NCBI GenBank assembly: GCA_938016265.1
Contig: CALLWB010000070.1
Span: forward strand, 42,994 to 106,993
Source: an uncultured Saprospiraceae bacterium
Lineage (GTDB): Bacteria > Bacteroidota > Bacteroidia > Chitinophagales > Saprospiraceae
Length of the DNA: 64,000 bases
Direction of reading: 5' to 3'
A program made the position numbers and the translations under genes. Positions 17,302-26,800 of the stretch are shown here, one piece after another. Position 1 is the stretch's first letter. Every line of letters starts with the position of its first letter. The notes beneath the pieces were generated by a model that was given only the letters and a program-made list of their open reading frames with translations, did no database searches and was not told where the DNA came from.

Positions 17302-17895
17302 ATGAATTGGGAGTTACAAATATCTATATGTAAATACAAAAAAACAAAATATACCTTGAAACAGTACCTATTTCAATCAGAAAGACTTGGTTTCCGAAAT
17401 TGGCAGGAAGCAGACAAAGTAGCATTCTCAAAAATGAACGCCGATCCAGCAGTAATGGAGTATTTCCCAACTACAAAAACCAAGGAGGAATCAGATAAAT
17501 TAGTTGACCGATTGAATGACCATTTCCTTGAAAAGGGCCTTACTTTCTATGCAGTAGACCAATTGAAAAATGGAGAATTTGTCGGATTTATTGGACTAAT
17601 CCACTCTGCCATGGAAACCGACTTCACCCCTTGTGTCGAAATAGGATGGCGGCTAAAAAAGGCAGCATGGGGAAAGGGTTATGCTACGGAAGGAGCCATC
17701 AGATGCCTCGAATATGGGTTTAATGACCTCGATCTAAAGGAAATTTATTCCTTCACTCCACTTCCCAATAAACGATCCGAGCGGGTTATGCAAAAGATCG
17801 GAATGACAAAAATCAAGGAATTTGGACATCCTTGGATTGATGCAAAGGATCCATTATTCATTCATGTGTTGTATCGAAAGGAAAAAACTAAGTAA
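17302..17895 (+). CDS. GNAT family N-acetyltransferase (RimJ/RimL-like)
   Basis: A 197-residue protein of the Acetyltransf_3 type: SERLGFRNWQEAD at the start of the fold, EIGWRLKKAAWGKGYATEGA (acetyl-CoA loop with the Q/RxxGxG/A-type GKGYAT), and SERVMQKIGM near the end. It transfers an acetyl group from acetyl-CoA to an amine; whether the substrate is a ribosomal protein N-terminus or a small molecule cannot be read. Residues 1-20 (MNWELQISICKYKKTKYTLK) extend beyond the family; an in-frame TTG at 17356 would give the usual length. The 3' end is 1 bp from the stop of the convergent mltG. Confidence 0.85.
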   Translation: MNWELQISICKYKKTKYTLKQYLFQSERLGFRNWQEADKVAFSKMNADPAVMEYFPTTKTKEESDKLVDRLNDHFLEKGLTFYAVDQLKNGEFVGFIGLIHSAMETDFTPCVEIGWRLKKAAWGKGYATEGAIRCLEYGFNDLDLKEIYSFTPLPNKRSERVMQKIGMTKIKEFGHPWIDAKDPLFIHVLYRKEKTK

Positions 17896-17896
17896 G

Positions 17897-18919
17897 TTAT
17901 CGAATGCCCTCTGTGCGCAACCACCGATGAAATTTTCGAGCATTCACCTGATGAGCTTCTAGTGTTTTCGCAAAATTGTGATACCCTGAACCACCTGCTT
18001 TCGCACAAAAATAGAAGTACTCATGTCGCTCTGCATCCAACGTCCGATCAATAGTTTTAATCGATGGCATACAGATTGGTCCAGGAGGCAAGCCCGGGTA
18101 TTTATAGGTATTGTATGGAGAGTCTATCTCACAATGCGACTTTAAGACACGCCTAATCGTCCAATCTTTCCAGGCAAAGATCACTGTAGGATCTGCTTCC
18201 AATTTCCAGCCTTTCGCATTCAGTCTATTAAGATAAACACCAGCTATTCGATCCTGCTCTGCTTCCTTATTCGATTCTTTTTGAACAATAGATGCCAGAA
18301 TATAGATTTCCTTGGGAGATAGGCCTAGTTTTTTTGCTTTTTCTTTTCTTGAGGTCGTCCAAAATTTTTCTTGTTCCGCTTTCATTCTGGTAAGAAATTG
18401 TTGCGGAGTTGTATTCCAGAAAAACTCATAGGTATTTGGAATAACCAGCTCCAACGCCGACGCAGGACTAGAACTCAATGATCCAAGAAAAACAGAATCA
18501 TTGAATACCTGCATGAAGTCTACCGAATCGGGTTCCAGTTCATTTTTTAATTGACTGGCAAGATCTTCTGGAAGTCGTTTGCTGTGAATGGTGATTTGAA
18601 CAGGCGCTTGTTTTCCCTTGCCTAGTAATCGGACAAGGCCAAGGTTGTTCATGCCAGGAGTGATTTCGAATCTCCCAGCTCGAGGTTTAAGAGCGTTTAT
18701 TTTTGCCCACCAACGGAAGGTCTTTTCATTTTTTAACCCGATTTGATCTTTTAGAACATAGACCACTTCATCGAAGGTAGCGCCTTTTGGGATATAGCAA
18801 TAACGACTATTTATTTGTTTAGGAATATTTGGTGCAAAAACTTTAGGATAAAGCCACCCAAAACCAAGGAGCACCAATAAAAAAACTCCAGCAGCGATGA
18901 AAGTTACCCGTTTTTTCAA
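17897..18919 (-). CDS. mltG: Endolytic murein transglycosylase MltG
   Basis: A 340-residue YceG/MltG protein with one N-terminal membrane helix (residues ~5-24) and a periplasmic domain. The catalytic glutamate is in LASIVQKESN (E215). Other family motifs are AGVYLNRL, LEADPTVIFAW, SPYNTYKYPGLPPGPI and the C-terminal YFYFCAKAGGSGYHNFA. It cleaves nascent glycan strands at the inner membrane and so sets where glycan chains end. The start codon is TTG (18917-18919), since no ATG fits before the membrane helix. Monocistronic. Confidence 0.93.
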   Translation of the reverse strand: MKKRVTFIAAGVFLLVLLGFGWLYPKVFAPNIPKQINSRYCYIPKGATFDEVVYVLKDQIGLKNEKTFRWWAKINALKPRAGRFEITPGMNNLGLVRLLGKGKQAPVQITIHSKRLPEDLASQLKNELEPDSVDFMQVFNDSVFLGSLSSSPASALELVIPNTYEFFWNTTPQQFLTRMKAEQEKFWTTSRKEKAKKLGLSPKEIYILASIVQKESNKEAEQDRIAGVYLNRLNAKGWKLEADPTVIFAWKDWTIRRVLKSHCEIDSPYNTYKYPGLPPGPICMPSIKTIDRTLDAERHEYFYFCAKAGGSGYHNFAKTLEAHQVNARKFHRWLRTEGIR

Positions 18920-19019
18920 AACAATGGATATTTTTTCCTTAAAAGTAGCCTATTAAAGTATAAAGAAGAACCTTATTGTTAACACTGCCGTCAAAATTTT
19001 GTCCTTCTATCCTCTACTC

Positions 19020-19835
19020 CTAATATTGCTCCTTATCGTTAGGGAAGTCCTTCTTTTTCACATCAATTATATACTTTTCAACAGCTTCTTGAATTACTTG
19101 GAACAACTCTGCATACCGACGTAAAAATCTTGGATGAAAATCTTTCGTGATACCTAGCAAATCATGAGTAACCAGTACCTGCCCATCTGTATCTGGCCCA
19201 CCACCAATCCCAATTGTTGGAATTAGCAATTTTTCAGAGACTTTTTTTGCCAGTTTTGCAGGAATTTTTTCCAGAACAATAGCAAAGCACCCGAGTTCTT
19301 GAAGCAAAAGCGCATCCTCTATTAGTTTCTCCGCTTCTTCTTCTTCCTTTGCCCTGACAGTATAAGTTCCAAACTTATAAATCGACTGAGGCGTCAATCC
19401 AAGATGCCCCATTACAGGAACCCCAGCAGACAAAATGCGAGTAATGGATTCCGATACCTCTGCGCCGCCTTCCAGTTTTATTGCATGTCCACCTGATTCC
19501 TTCATTATTCGGATAGTAGACGCCAGTGCTTTCATTGGGTTTCCCTGATAAGAGCCAAATGGCAAATCTACCACCACCAAGGCCCGATCTACTGCTCTAA
19601 CTACAGATTGCGCATGATAAATCATTTGATCTAAAGTAATCGGTAGGGTCGTCTCATGCCCTGCCATAACATTAGATGCAGAATCTCCGACTAACAATAT
19701 ATCTACCCCTGCGGCATCCAAAATTTTAGCCATGGAATAGTCGTAGGCAGTAAGCATTGATATTTTCTCCCCTCGCAATTTCATGGCATGGAGGACATGC
19801 ACCGTTATTTTTTTTATCTCTTTGTGTACTGACAT
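19020..19835 (-). CDS. panB: 3-methyl-2-oxobutanoate hydroxymethyltransferase (ketopantoate synthesis)
   Basis: A 271-residue TIM-barrel enzyme, the usual PanB length. Motifs: [37 protein letters not shown] (Mg-binding Asp), [41 protein letters not shown] (catalytic Glu) and [17 protein letters not shown]. It transfers a hydroxymethyl group from methylene-tetrahydrofolate to 2-oxoisovalerate, the first step toward pantothenate and coenzyme A. No panC or panD is seen nearby. ATG start; monocistronic. Confidence 0.96.
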   Translation of the reverse strand: MSVHKEIKKITVHVLHAMKLRGEKISMLTAYDYSMAKILDAAGVDILLVGDSASNVMAGHETTLPITLDQMIYHAQSVVRAVDRALVVVDLPFGSYQGNPMKALASTIRIMKESGGHAIKLEGGAEVSESITRILSAGVPVMGHLGLTPQSIYKFGTYTVRAKEEEEAEKLIEDALLLQELGCFAIVLEKIPAKLAKKVSEKLLIPTIGIGGGPDTDGQVLVTHDLLGITKDFHPRFLRRYAELFQVIQEAVEKYIIDVKKKDFPNDKEQY

Positions 19836-20026
19836 ACTATTGTTTTAAACAACTTCAATTTAATTCGGGCAGCAATATACAATTTGTTGGAGAAAATTAT
19901 CAACTTTTTTGAATCGGTTCACCTAGTCAAATAAAGGAATTGTAAATCTTAGATGGAGAACTCTTAGAAAGTGGCCGTTTCATTAGAAAAAAGACATTAA
20001 TTGCTATTATGTTAATGGTACACTTA

Positions 20027-20060
20027 TTGCTGTTTTTCCTGAAAAAAAATAGTATCTTTG
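20027..20060 (+). promoter_or_regulatory. Candidate promoter (TTG ... TATCTTTG)
   Basis: A TTG at 20027-20029 and TATCTTTG at 20053-20060 fit the Bacteroidota -33/-7 pattern with a 23-bp spacer. Transcription would start near 20064, just before the ATG at 20066, so the upstream ATG at 20009 is excluded and the mRNA may be nearly leaderless. Confidence 0.55.
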
Positions 20061-20065
20061 CGACC

Positions 20066-21103
20066 ATGAAAAAAATAGCTGTATACCTTGCCTGCCTGAC
20101 CATTTTACTCTCTTATTCATGTTCCAACGATTTTGATTTGGTGGATGATTGGAAAGATATTACCGTTGCATATGGAATATTGAGCCCCTCAGATACTGCT
20201 CATTATGTAAAGGTAGAAAAGGCATTTTTAGATGAAGCGACGAGTGCAGTGTCCATCGCACAAATACCAGACTCTATATATTATAGTAATATCGTAGTAA
20301 ATCTAGTAGAACTTACTCCTTCTGGCGGTGCGGAAAACACCTATGCAATGACACAGGTAGACGCCAATTTAGAAGGTTATGTCAAGCCGGCTGGTGCTTT
20401 TGCCAATTCACCAAACTATGTCTACAAAACCACGGCTCTGATCGATGCTGAAAAATCGTACCGCCTGGAAATTGAAAACGGTGACACTAACAAAAAGATA
20501 ACTGCTACTACAAATATGATCCCTGGTTTCAATATCACCAGACCTATCTCAATATTGGATAATCCTAATTCAAGAATGAAGTGGGTTCCAGGCACAAACA
20601 CCAACTTCAGATGGCAAAAAGCAGACAATGCGGCATTTTATGACCTTACAATGGAAATAGCCTATACTGAATATGATGATGAAACTCCTGCTGGCCCAGA
20701 AGACAAAGTGTTGGTATGGGAAATTGCCCAAACTATTACCCCTTCTAACCAAAATGCTATAGAATATGGAATTGATGGTGGAAGCCTTTATCAATTTTTA
20801 GCGAATCAATTAATTCAAGATGAGCGCTATTGTAGACAACTAGGGCAGTTCACTGTGCGAGTTGACGCTGGAGGAGAAGAATTGTATAGCTACATCAATG
20901 TTGGGGCGGCTAATGTTGGCATTACTGGAACATTGCCCTTACCTATTTATACCAATTTGTCAGACGGGCGCGGCGTATTTTCCTGTCGCAATTTCAAAGA
21001 AACGACAAATGTTCAGGCAGACGGTACCGTGATAACTGAAATTTTGGAAAACGAGCTGACCAAAGATTTAGGTTTCATCGGCGATCTTTTCAATTGCCAA
21101 TAA
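20066..21103 (+). CDS. DUF4249 family lipoprotein
   Basis: From the ATG at 20066 the product has 345 residues and a lipoprotein signal (MKKIAVYLACLTILLSYSCS). The body matches the DUF4249 pattern: DDWKDITVAYGILSPSDTAHYVKVEKAFL, an Ig-like beta region (YRLEIENG) and the C-terminal RGVFSCRNF. A longer frame from 20009 is unlikely because it would precede the candidate promoter and spoil the signal peptide. As I recall, DUF4249 genes usually sit beside a TonB-dependent receptor; none is adjacent here, so this copy looks orphaned. It should be anchored in the outer membrane, with unknown ligand. Confidence 0.85.
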   Translation: MKKIAVYLACLTILLSYSCSNDFDLVDDWKDITVAYGILSPSDTAHYVKVEKAFLDEATSAVSIAQIPDSIYYSNIVVNLVELTPSGGAENTYAMTQVDANLEGYVKPAGAFANSPNYVYKTTALIDAEKSYRLEIENGDTNKKITATTNMIPGFNITRPISILDNPNSRMKWVPGTNTNFRWQKADNAAFYDLTMEIAYTEYDDETPAGPEDKVLVWEIAQTITPSNQNAIEYGIDGGSLYQFLANQLIQDERYCRQLGQFTVRVDAGGEELYSYINVGAANVGITGTLPLPIYTNLSDGRGVFSCRNFKETTNVQADGTVITEILENELTKDLGFIGDLFNCQ

Positions 21104-21129
21104 TTACACGCTTCATATCATTAATTTCC

Positions 21130-21160
21130 TGTCATTCTGACGTTTTGTCAGTTTCAGACA
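21130..21160 (+). promoter_or_regulatory. Inverted repeat, candidate operator upstream of dnaK
   Basis: CTGAC-N5-GTCAG (21137-21151) nested inside TGTC ... GACA (21130-21160). It lies ~65 bp upstream of a sigma-54-like element and could bind an activator or heat-shock regulator. It is not the CIRCE element. Confidence 0.4.
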
Positions 21161-21224
21161 AGTAGACTTTATTGTTTTGTCATGTTTTTTTGTAAAAATG
21201 GCATAATATCAATGATATCCAGCC

Positions 21225-21240
21225 TTGGCATATCAATTGA
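21225..21240 (+). promoter_or_regulatory. Candidate sigma-54-type (-24/-12) promoter of dnaK
   Basis: TTGGCATATCAATTGA has the TTGGCA -24 box and a TTG -12 box with exactly 10 bp between GG and the -12 G. The -12 box reads TTGA instead of TTGC. It lies 56 bp before the dnaK ATG, and no good TAnnTTTG element is seen in the gap. Confidence 0.42.
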
Positions 21241-21295
21241 ATAGGATACACCGTACTTATAAATTAAATCAAACTAATTTAAAATTAAATAAGAT

Positions 21296-23212
21296 ATGAG
21301 TAAAATTATTGGAATCGATTTAGGTACCACTAATTCTTGCGTAGCAGTGATGGAGGGGAATGAGCCAGTAGTTATTCCTAATGAGGAAGGAAGAAGAACG
21401 ACACCTTCGATTGTTGCTTTTCTAGATAATGGTGAACGTAAAATCGGAGATCCTGCAAAACGTCAGGCAATCACTAACCCTATTCGCACGATTATGTCTA
21501 TCAAGCGATTTATGGGAGGACTTTACAAGGATAACAAGAAAGAACTAACCCATATATCCTATAAAGTAGTTGAAGGAACAAACGGTACTGTTCGTGTAGA
21601 AATTGATGGGAAAAAATATTCTCCTCAGGAAATTTCTGCTATGGTCCTTCAGAAAATGAAAAAAACGGCTGAAGATTACTTAGGACATGATGTTACAGAA
21701 GCTGTTGTTACTGTTCCTGCTTACTTCAATGATGCACAACGTCAGGCGACAAAAGAGGCTGGAGAAATTGCGGGTCTAAAAGTAAGAAGAATAATAAACG
21801 AGCCTACCGCAGCTGCTCTAGCTTACGGGATGGACAAGAGAGACAAAGACATGAAAATCGCTGTGTATGACCTTGGTGGTGGTACGTTCGATGTTTCTAT
21901 TCTTGAATTGGGCGACGGAGTTTTTGAAGTAAAATCAACGAACGGTGATACCCATTTAGGTGGAGATGATTTTGACATTGTTATCATGGACTGGTTGGCA
22001 GAAACATTTATTGCCCAGGAAAATGTTGATTTACGTAAAGACCCAATGGCACTTCAGCGTTTGAAAGAAGCTGCGGAAAAAGCGAAGATCGAACTTTCTT
22101 CTTCTACAGAAACAGAAATCAATCTTCCATATGTTACTGCAGTAGACGGTGTTCCTAAACACTTGGTAGTGAAATTGTCACGAGCTAAATTCGAACAATT
22201 GGCAGACAAGCTAGTTGCCAGAACGCTAAAACCTTGTCAGGAAGCACTTAAAGATGCTGGTATTAGCAAAGACGATATCGATGAAGTAATCCTTGTTGGT
22301 GGTTCTACCAGAATTCCTAGAATTCAAGCAGCTGTTGAAGAGTTTTTTGGCAAGAAACCTGGCAAAGGAGTTAATCCTGATGAGGTGGTTGCTGTAGGCG
22401 CTTCTATCCAAGGTGGTGTATTGAGCGGTGACGTGAAAGATGTACTACTTTTAGATGTAACACCATTGTCTCTTGGTATTGAAACGATGGGAGGTGCATT
22501 TACAAGACTGATTGATTCAAACACAACGATTCCTACTAAAAAATCTGAAGTTTTCTCCACAGCGAGCGACAATCAGGCATCTGTAGAAATCCATGTTTTG
22601 CAAGGAGAGCGCCAAGTAGCACATGCTAACAAAACAATTGGTCGGTTTATTCTTGACGGTTTACCACCTGCAAGGAGAGGTACTCCTAAGATCGAAGTAA
22701 CTTTTGATATTGATGCGAATGGTATCCTAAATGTTTCTGCAAAAGATGAAGGAACCGGAAAAGTACAATCTATCCGTATCGAAGCTTCTTCAGGTTTGTC
22801 TAAGGAAGAAATCGAAAGAATGAAAAACGAGGCGAAGGCCAACGAAGAGTCGGACAAAAAAGCCAGAGAAGAAATTGACAAACTGAACAATGCTGACTCT
22901 CTAATTTTCCAAACAGAGAAACAATTGACTGAGTTTGGTGAAAAGATTCCTGAAGCAGAAAAAGGAAACATCACCGCTGCACTTGAAGAGTTGAAAAAGG
23001 CACATGCTGCTAAAGATTTCGACGCAATTGATGCAGCCATGGAAAAAATGAACACGGCTTGGCAGGCAGCTAGTCAACACATGTACGCTGGTGGACAAGA
23101 AGGAGCTCCTGGAGCAGAACCAAATCCAGAGGCAACTACCGAGAATGGTAGTGATACGACAAGCGAAGATGTAACTGATGTTGAATTCGAAGAAGTTGAT
23201 GACGCAAAATAA
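21296..23212 (+). CDS. dnaK: Chaperone DnaK (Hsp70)
   Basis: A complete 638-residue Hsp70. The ATPase domain begins [17 protein letters not shown] and contains [25 protein letters not shown] and [13 protein letters not shown]. The interdomain linker is [19 protein letters not shown], followed by the substrate-binding sandwich ([16 protein letters not shown]) and helical lid. The tail ends with the acidic [12 protein letters not shown] typical of bacterial DnaK. It folds and refolds proteins in the cytosol with DnaJ and GrpE, which are not adjacent. Single-gene unit, with its own candidate promoter and a clear terminator. Confidence 0.98.
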   Translation: MSKIIGIDLGTTNSCVAVMEGNEPVVIPNEEGRRTTPSIVAFLDNGERKIGDPAKRQAITNPIRTIMSIKRFMGGLYKDNKKELTHISYKVVEGTNGTVRVEIDGKKYSPQEISAMVLQKMKKTAEDYLGHDVTEAVVTVPAYFNDAQRQATKEAGEIAGLKVRRIINEPTAAALAYGMDKRDKDMKIAVYDLGGGTFDVSILELGDGVFEVKSTNGDTHLGGDDFDIVIMDWLAETFIAQENVDLRKDPMALQRLKEAAEKAKIELSSSTETEINLPYVTAVDGVPKHLVVKLSRAKFEQLADKLVARTLKPCQEALKDAGISKDDIDEVILVGGSTRIPRIQAAVEEFFGKKPGKGVNPDEVVAVGASIQGGVLSGDVKDVLLLDVTPLSLGIETMGGAFTRLIDSNTTIPTKKSEVFSTASDNQASVEIHVLQGERQVAHANKTIGRFILDGLPPARRGTPKIEVTFDIDANGILNVSAKDEGTGKVQSIRIEASSGLSKEEIERMKNEAKANEESDKKAREEIDKLNNADSLIFQTEKQLTEFGEKIPEAEKGNITAALEELKKAHAAKDFDAIDAAMEKMNTAWQAASQHMYAGGQEGAPGAEPNPEATTENGSDTTSEDVTDVEFEEVDDAK

Positions 23213-23260
23213 TCCTGGCATTCGTTGCTAGGTTGCGAAAAGCAACTTATTAAATATTTG

Positions 23261-23296
23261 AAGTCTGGTAGATTTAATTCTGCCAGACTTTTTTGT
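23261..23296 (+). terminator. Rho-independent terminator after dnaK
   Basis: Stem AGTCTGGTAGA / TCTGCCAGACT (one G-T pair) followed by a T-rich run (TTTTTTG). A second small hairpin GTTGC-GAAAA-GCAAC lies at 23232-23246. Confidence 0.9.
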
Positions 23297-23586
23297 TTTT
23301 ATGGCACAAACATTATCCATTAGTTTGAAACACCTCACAACATTTTGTACTTCAACACAATACATGCATTAGCAAATAGCATATTGTCAGGATTGTTACT
23401 CCAAAGTACAAATCTTGATTTGTCCCTTTTTAGCAAACCGAATAAACATACCTAATGTATCCTATATACTTTTACACATACTTATCCTTTATTAATGTAC
23501 GTTAAAAGGACCAAACCAAAACAATTGACAATAATATCTATATCCTTTGATATATATTTATGGTTTTCTATCCCTTAGACGGCGCT

Positions 23587-23594
23587 TATCTTTG
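23587..23594 (+). promoter_or_regulatory. Bacteroidota-type -7 element of the accessory cluster
   Basis: TATCTTTG fits TAnnTTTG. The -33 region is not a clean match. It is the best candidate promoter upstream of 23831. Confidence 0.4.
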
Positions 23595-23647
23595 AAGTGT
23601 CAATAGTTAATTATCTAAATTTTTCTTTTAAACAATTTGATCTTTTT

Positions 23648-23666
23648 GAGAATGAAAATCATTCTC
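23648..23666. promoter_or_regulatory. Fur-box-like 19-bp palindrome
   Basis: GAGAATGAAAATCATTCTC has perfect 8-bp arms around AAA and matches the classical Fur box GATAATGATAATCATTATC at 16 of 19 positions. It lies 165 bp before the first gene of the accessory cluster and ~54 bp after the candidate -7 element. Iron or other metal control is an inference. Confidence 0.5.
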
Positions 23667-23830
23667 CCTGGAGTGCTATGTCTGCCCCCATTTGGACAAC
23701 AAGTATTGAGATTTGAGTGCATTGATGCAGAGTTCAAACCCTAGTGCTTAACACCAAATTAGAAATAGCCTTAATACTAAGAAAAACAGATAGTTAGCGC
23801 TTTAATTATTAATTAACTTAAATTAAAATT

Positions 23831-26800
23831 ATGTCTATTCAAAAGTATGAAACTACTTATCGGATACTTGGAAAAGTAAACAATAAGAGTGGAAAAAAAA
23901 TCTCAAACTTTAAGGTCTTTGCCTACGATAAAGACTTGCTGAATGATGATTTTTTAGGGTCTTCCAATACCAGCAAATCGGGGGTGTTTGAAATTTTGTT
24001 TGACCTGAATGATTTCAGCCCAGTTATTTTTGACCGAAGACCAGACGTCTACTTCAAAGTGTTTGACGGAGATCAGTTAATTCTGGACACTCAAAGTAAC
24101 ATCATTTGTAATGCGACCCCTTCTAATCTAGAAGGAATAACACTAGATATTGATGTTGCTGATGAGGCCGTTCATCAATTGCCAGTGCAAGAAACCATCC
24201 TTCTAGGCGGGGCGGCCGGCACCAACTACAAAATGACGACTTCGACAGAAATGATGGAAAACTACAAGCAGGTAGAGCTAATTGCTCCACAAAAAGACTT
24301 TCTGGCAGCACAAACCGCAAAAGGACATGCCTTGTTTTTTTCAATTGGTACTGACAACAAATTCTACCTTACCCATGAAAAAGAAGGCAGCCTAACTGGC
24401 TGGGAGAAAACAGAAATATCAGCAAAACTTCCCTTTCCTGGTAAGGCAAAAATGTTTGATGTCGCACAAAATTATACCAATGGGAATATTGATGTCGCAT
24501 TGGTAATAACGAATTCAGCCGGTGTTGACAGTCTATACCTCTCCTTTGGGAATTCTAATGCCGATTTAAATTGGATAAAAAACATTCAATGGGCTCCTAT
24601 AACTGATGACCGTAAAAATGCAACGGCAGGATTGACTTTGTCTATACAGGATATCTCTCTTGCAAAAGCAAAAAGTGGTGAATCAATCATTGTAGCAGAT
24701 ACAAAAGATGGGAATAATCTAATCGCTCGCTATTGGATCGACCGAACAGCAGCCCAAAAATGGAATCACCACCCAATGCCTAATGATTTGTCGACAGACA
24801 CAATGCTAGATAGTCAGATTGGTAGAAAAGCAGGGGCTCCTGTAGACGGTATCTATACGCTTGGTAATTTGAATAATCTGGTGGAGCTTATTTACGTGCC
24901 AGTTAAAAATCCCTTTGATCCTACTGTTGCTCCCAATCCAACAAATCTAGATATCAGTAACACTACCTTAAATGTAGGCAATTGCGCATTTTCTGTTTGC
25001 AAAGCGGCAGCTGGAAATGCAGATGAAACCGATGTGTTCCTTGCAGGTGGAGGAAACTTATATTACTACTCTTCGAGTAATCAGCAGCATATGGCAACAC
25101 CAATAGTTGTATGCAAAAGTGACTTGTTTAATAACGTAAGAAAGTTGTTTACTTCGAATGTAAACAATAGAATCGTTGTTTGGGGATTGAACGCCAATGA
25201 CGAGATTTTTTACTGTGCCTCTTCTTCGGCTACTATCGGCAAAGCAAATTCTTGCTCTATGCCTTTGCCCTTGCGTAAAGGAGTCGAGCAACTGACAACT
25301 TACGTAGACAATACCAACTCCGGATTAACCTACTTCGCTAATATTGGAGGTGGGGAGATTTTAAAAGGCTTTCAGGATGCAACAACTAGTTTGTGGAAAA
25401 CTCAACAAATAGAATTACCCACCTTAGATGACCGTGCTAAGCCAACGAAAGCAATGTCTTATACTTCTACACTTCATGTATCTGACGAGAATAATATTCC
25501 CGTTGCCAATACTGAAGTCACAGTAACTGCAAAAGCGAGAGTGAAAGTTCACATCAATAATCTTTACTACAGTTTGGATACCACACCAATAAAGGTTAAA
25601 ACAGATAGCAGCGGTGTAATTAGTATCATTGAATGGGTAGATGGGATGAAGGGGACGTCCTTTGATTTTCATATGGATGATCCTTCGCAGAAAGCAACAT
25701 TTCGTCCAGTACATGCTTCTATGGAAAAAGTTAGCAAACTAAATTCTGTTGATTCTTTGAATAAAGCCACTATTACCCTAGGTGATGGCACTCAAAAATC
25801 GCTTATTCCATCCTCCGTTTCTGACACTGATAAGGCAAATTTAGCCAAAGCTATTAAAAGTATGAACACTGCTTTTACTGGTATTAAAACTGGTGGAAAC
25901 AATGCTATAGCCCTGGGAGGGCCTTCAGTAAATGGAACTCAGTATATAACGGCGGTGGCTGGTGATTTGTTTTCCTGGATAGCGCATGAGGTGAAGCACG
26001 TGGTAGAGATCGTAAAGGATACTGCTACGGATGCCTGGCACTTCATAGTAACTATTGCGGGAAAAGTATATGGATTCTTATTAAAGACCGTAGAAGAAAT
26101 TGGACAAGCTTTAGTAGTAATTTGGAAGCAGTTTGTGAAAGGTCTGGAAGATTTATGGAATTTCATCAAATTTATATTTGCATGGGGCGATATCGTCAGA
26201 ACGAAGCAAGCAATGATGCAATTGATCAGGATCTTCTTCGGCAGTATGACAGATGAGCTAAAAACTGCAAAAAAGGCCGTCAATACAAAAATCGATGGCG
26301 CCGAACAAACCATCAGAGATTGGGCAAAACTGCCAACTCCAGATTTAGGAACGGCCAACCATCCATTGGATAAAACACTGGATAAAAAGGAGTCGCATCC
26401 AAAAAGCCACTCCGCACCAGCCAGAATGTTGATGAATCATTTCAAGCACAATGTACACCGAAGTGAGGTAACATTGGCCAGCTCCACGACATCAGAAGAT
26501 ACGTCCTATAGTGGATTAGATGACTTGTCGTCCTTCTTTGAGCGAGAAAAAGCCACCATGAATTTGCTGATTGGTCATGTCAAGGAATTGTTTGTTTCCA
26601 ACGGCAAAAAGAACCATCCTGATTTGAAGGTGATCTTGAAAAAAATTGTTGGTGATATTGCGATCATGGCACTTGATACATTCAAATTGGTAATTGATGA
26701 GGTGCTGGACTTTATGATTATGCTGATTGATGATATGTTAGCCGGATTGGATGCTCCAATTTACATCCCGATTGTTTCAGACATTCTCGAAGATTTGTTT

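Larger units (their letters stand above)
23297..23830. other. 534-bp non-coding leader region upstream of the accessory cluster
   Basis: No convincing ORF. It holds a TATCTTTG -7 element (23587-23594), a Fur-box-like palindrome (23648-23666) and otherwise A/T-rich sequence. The long distance between the -7 element and the ATG at 23831 predicts a ~230-nt leader unless a second promoter exists. Confidence 0.6.

Noticed and set aside
20009..20065. Upstream in-frame ATG extending the DUF4249 protein by 19 residues
   Set aside because: It precedes the likely promoter and would bury the lipoprotein signal peptide.
21130..21160. CIRCE heat-shock operator
   Set aside because: The inverted repeat does not match TTAGCACTC-N9-GAGTGCTAA.
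21296..23221. Antisense ORFs under dnaK (60-160 residues)
   Set aside because: Shadows of a strongly conserved gene; serine/phenylalanine-rich as expected from the complement.
23715..23745. AGAGTTCAAACCCT, T-loop-like sequence
   Set aside because: No cloverleaf can be drawn around it.
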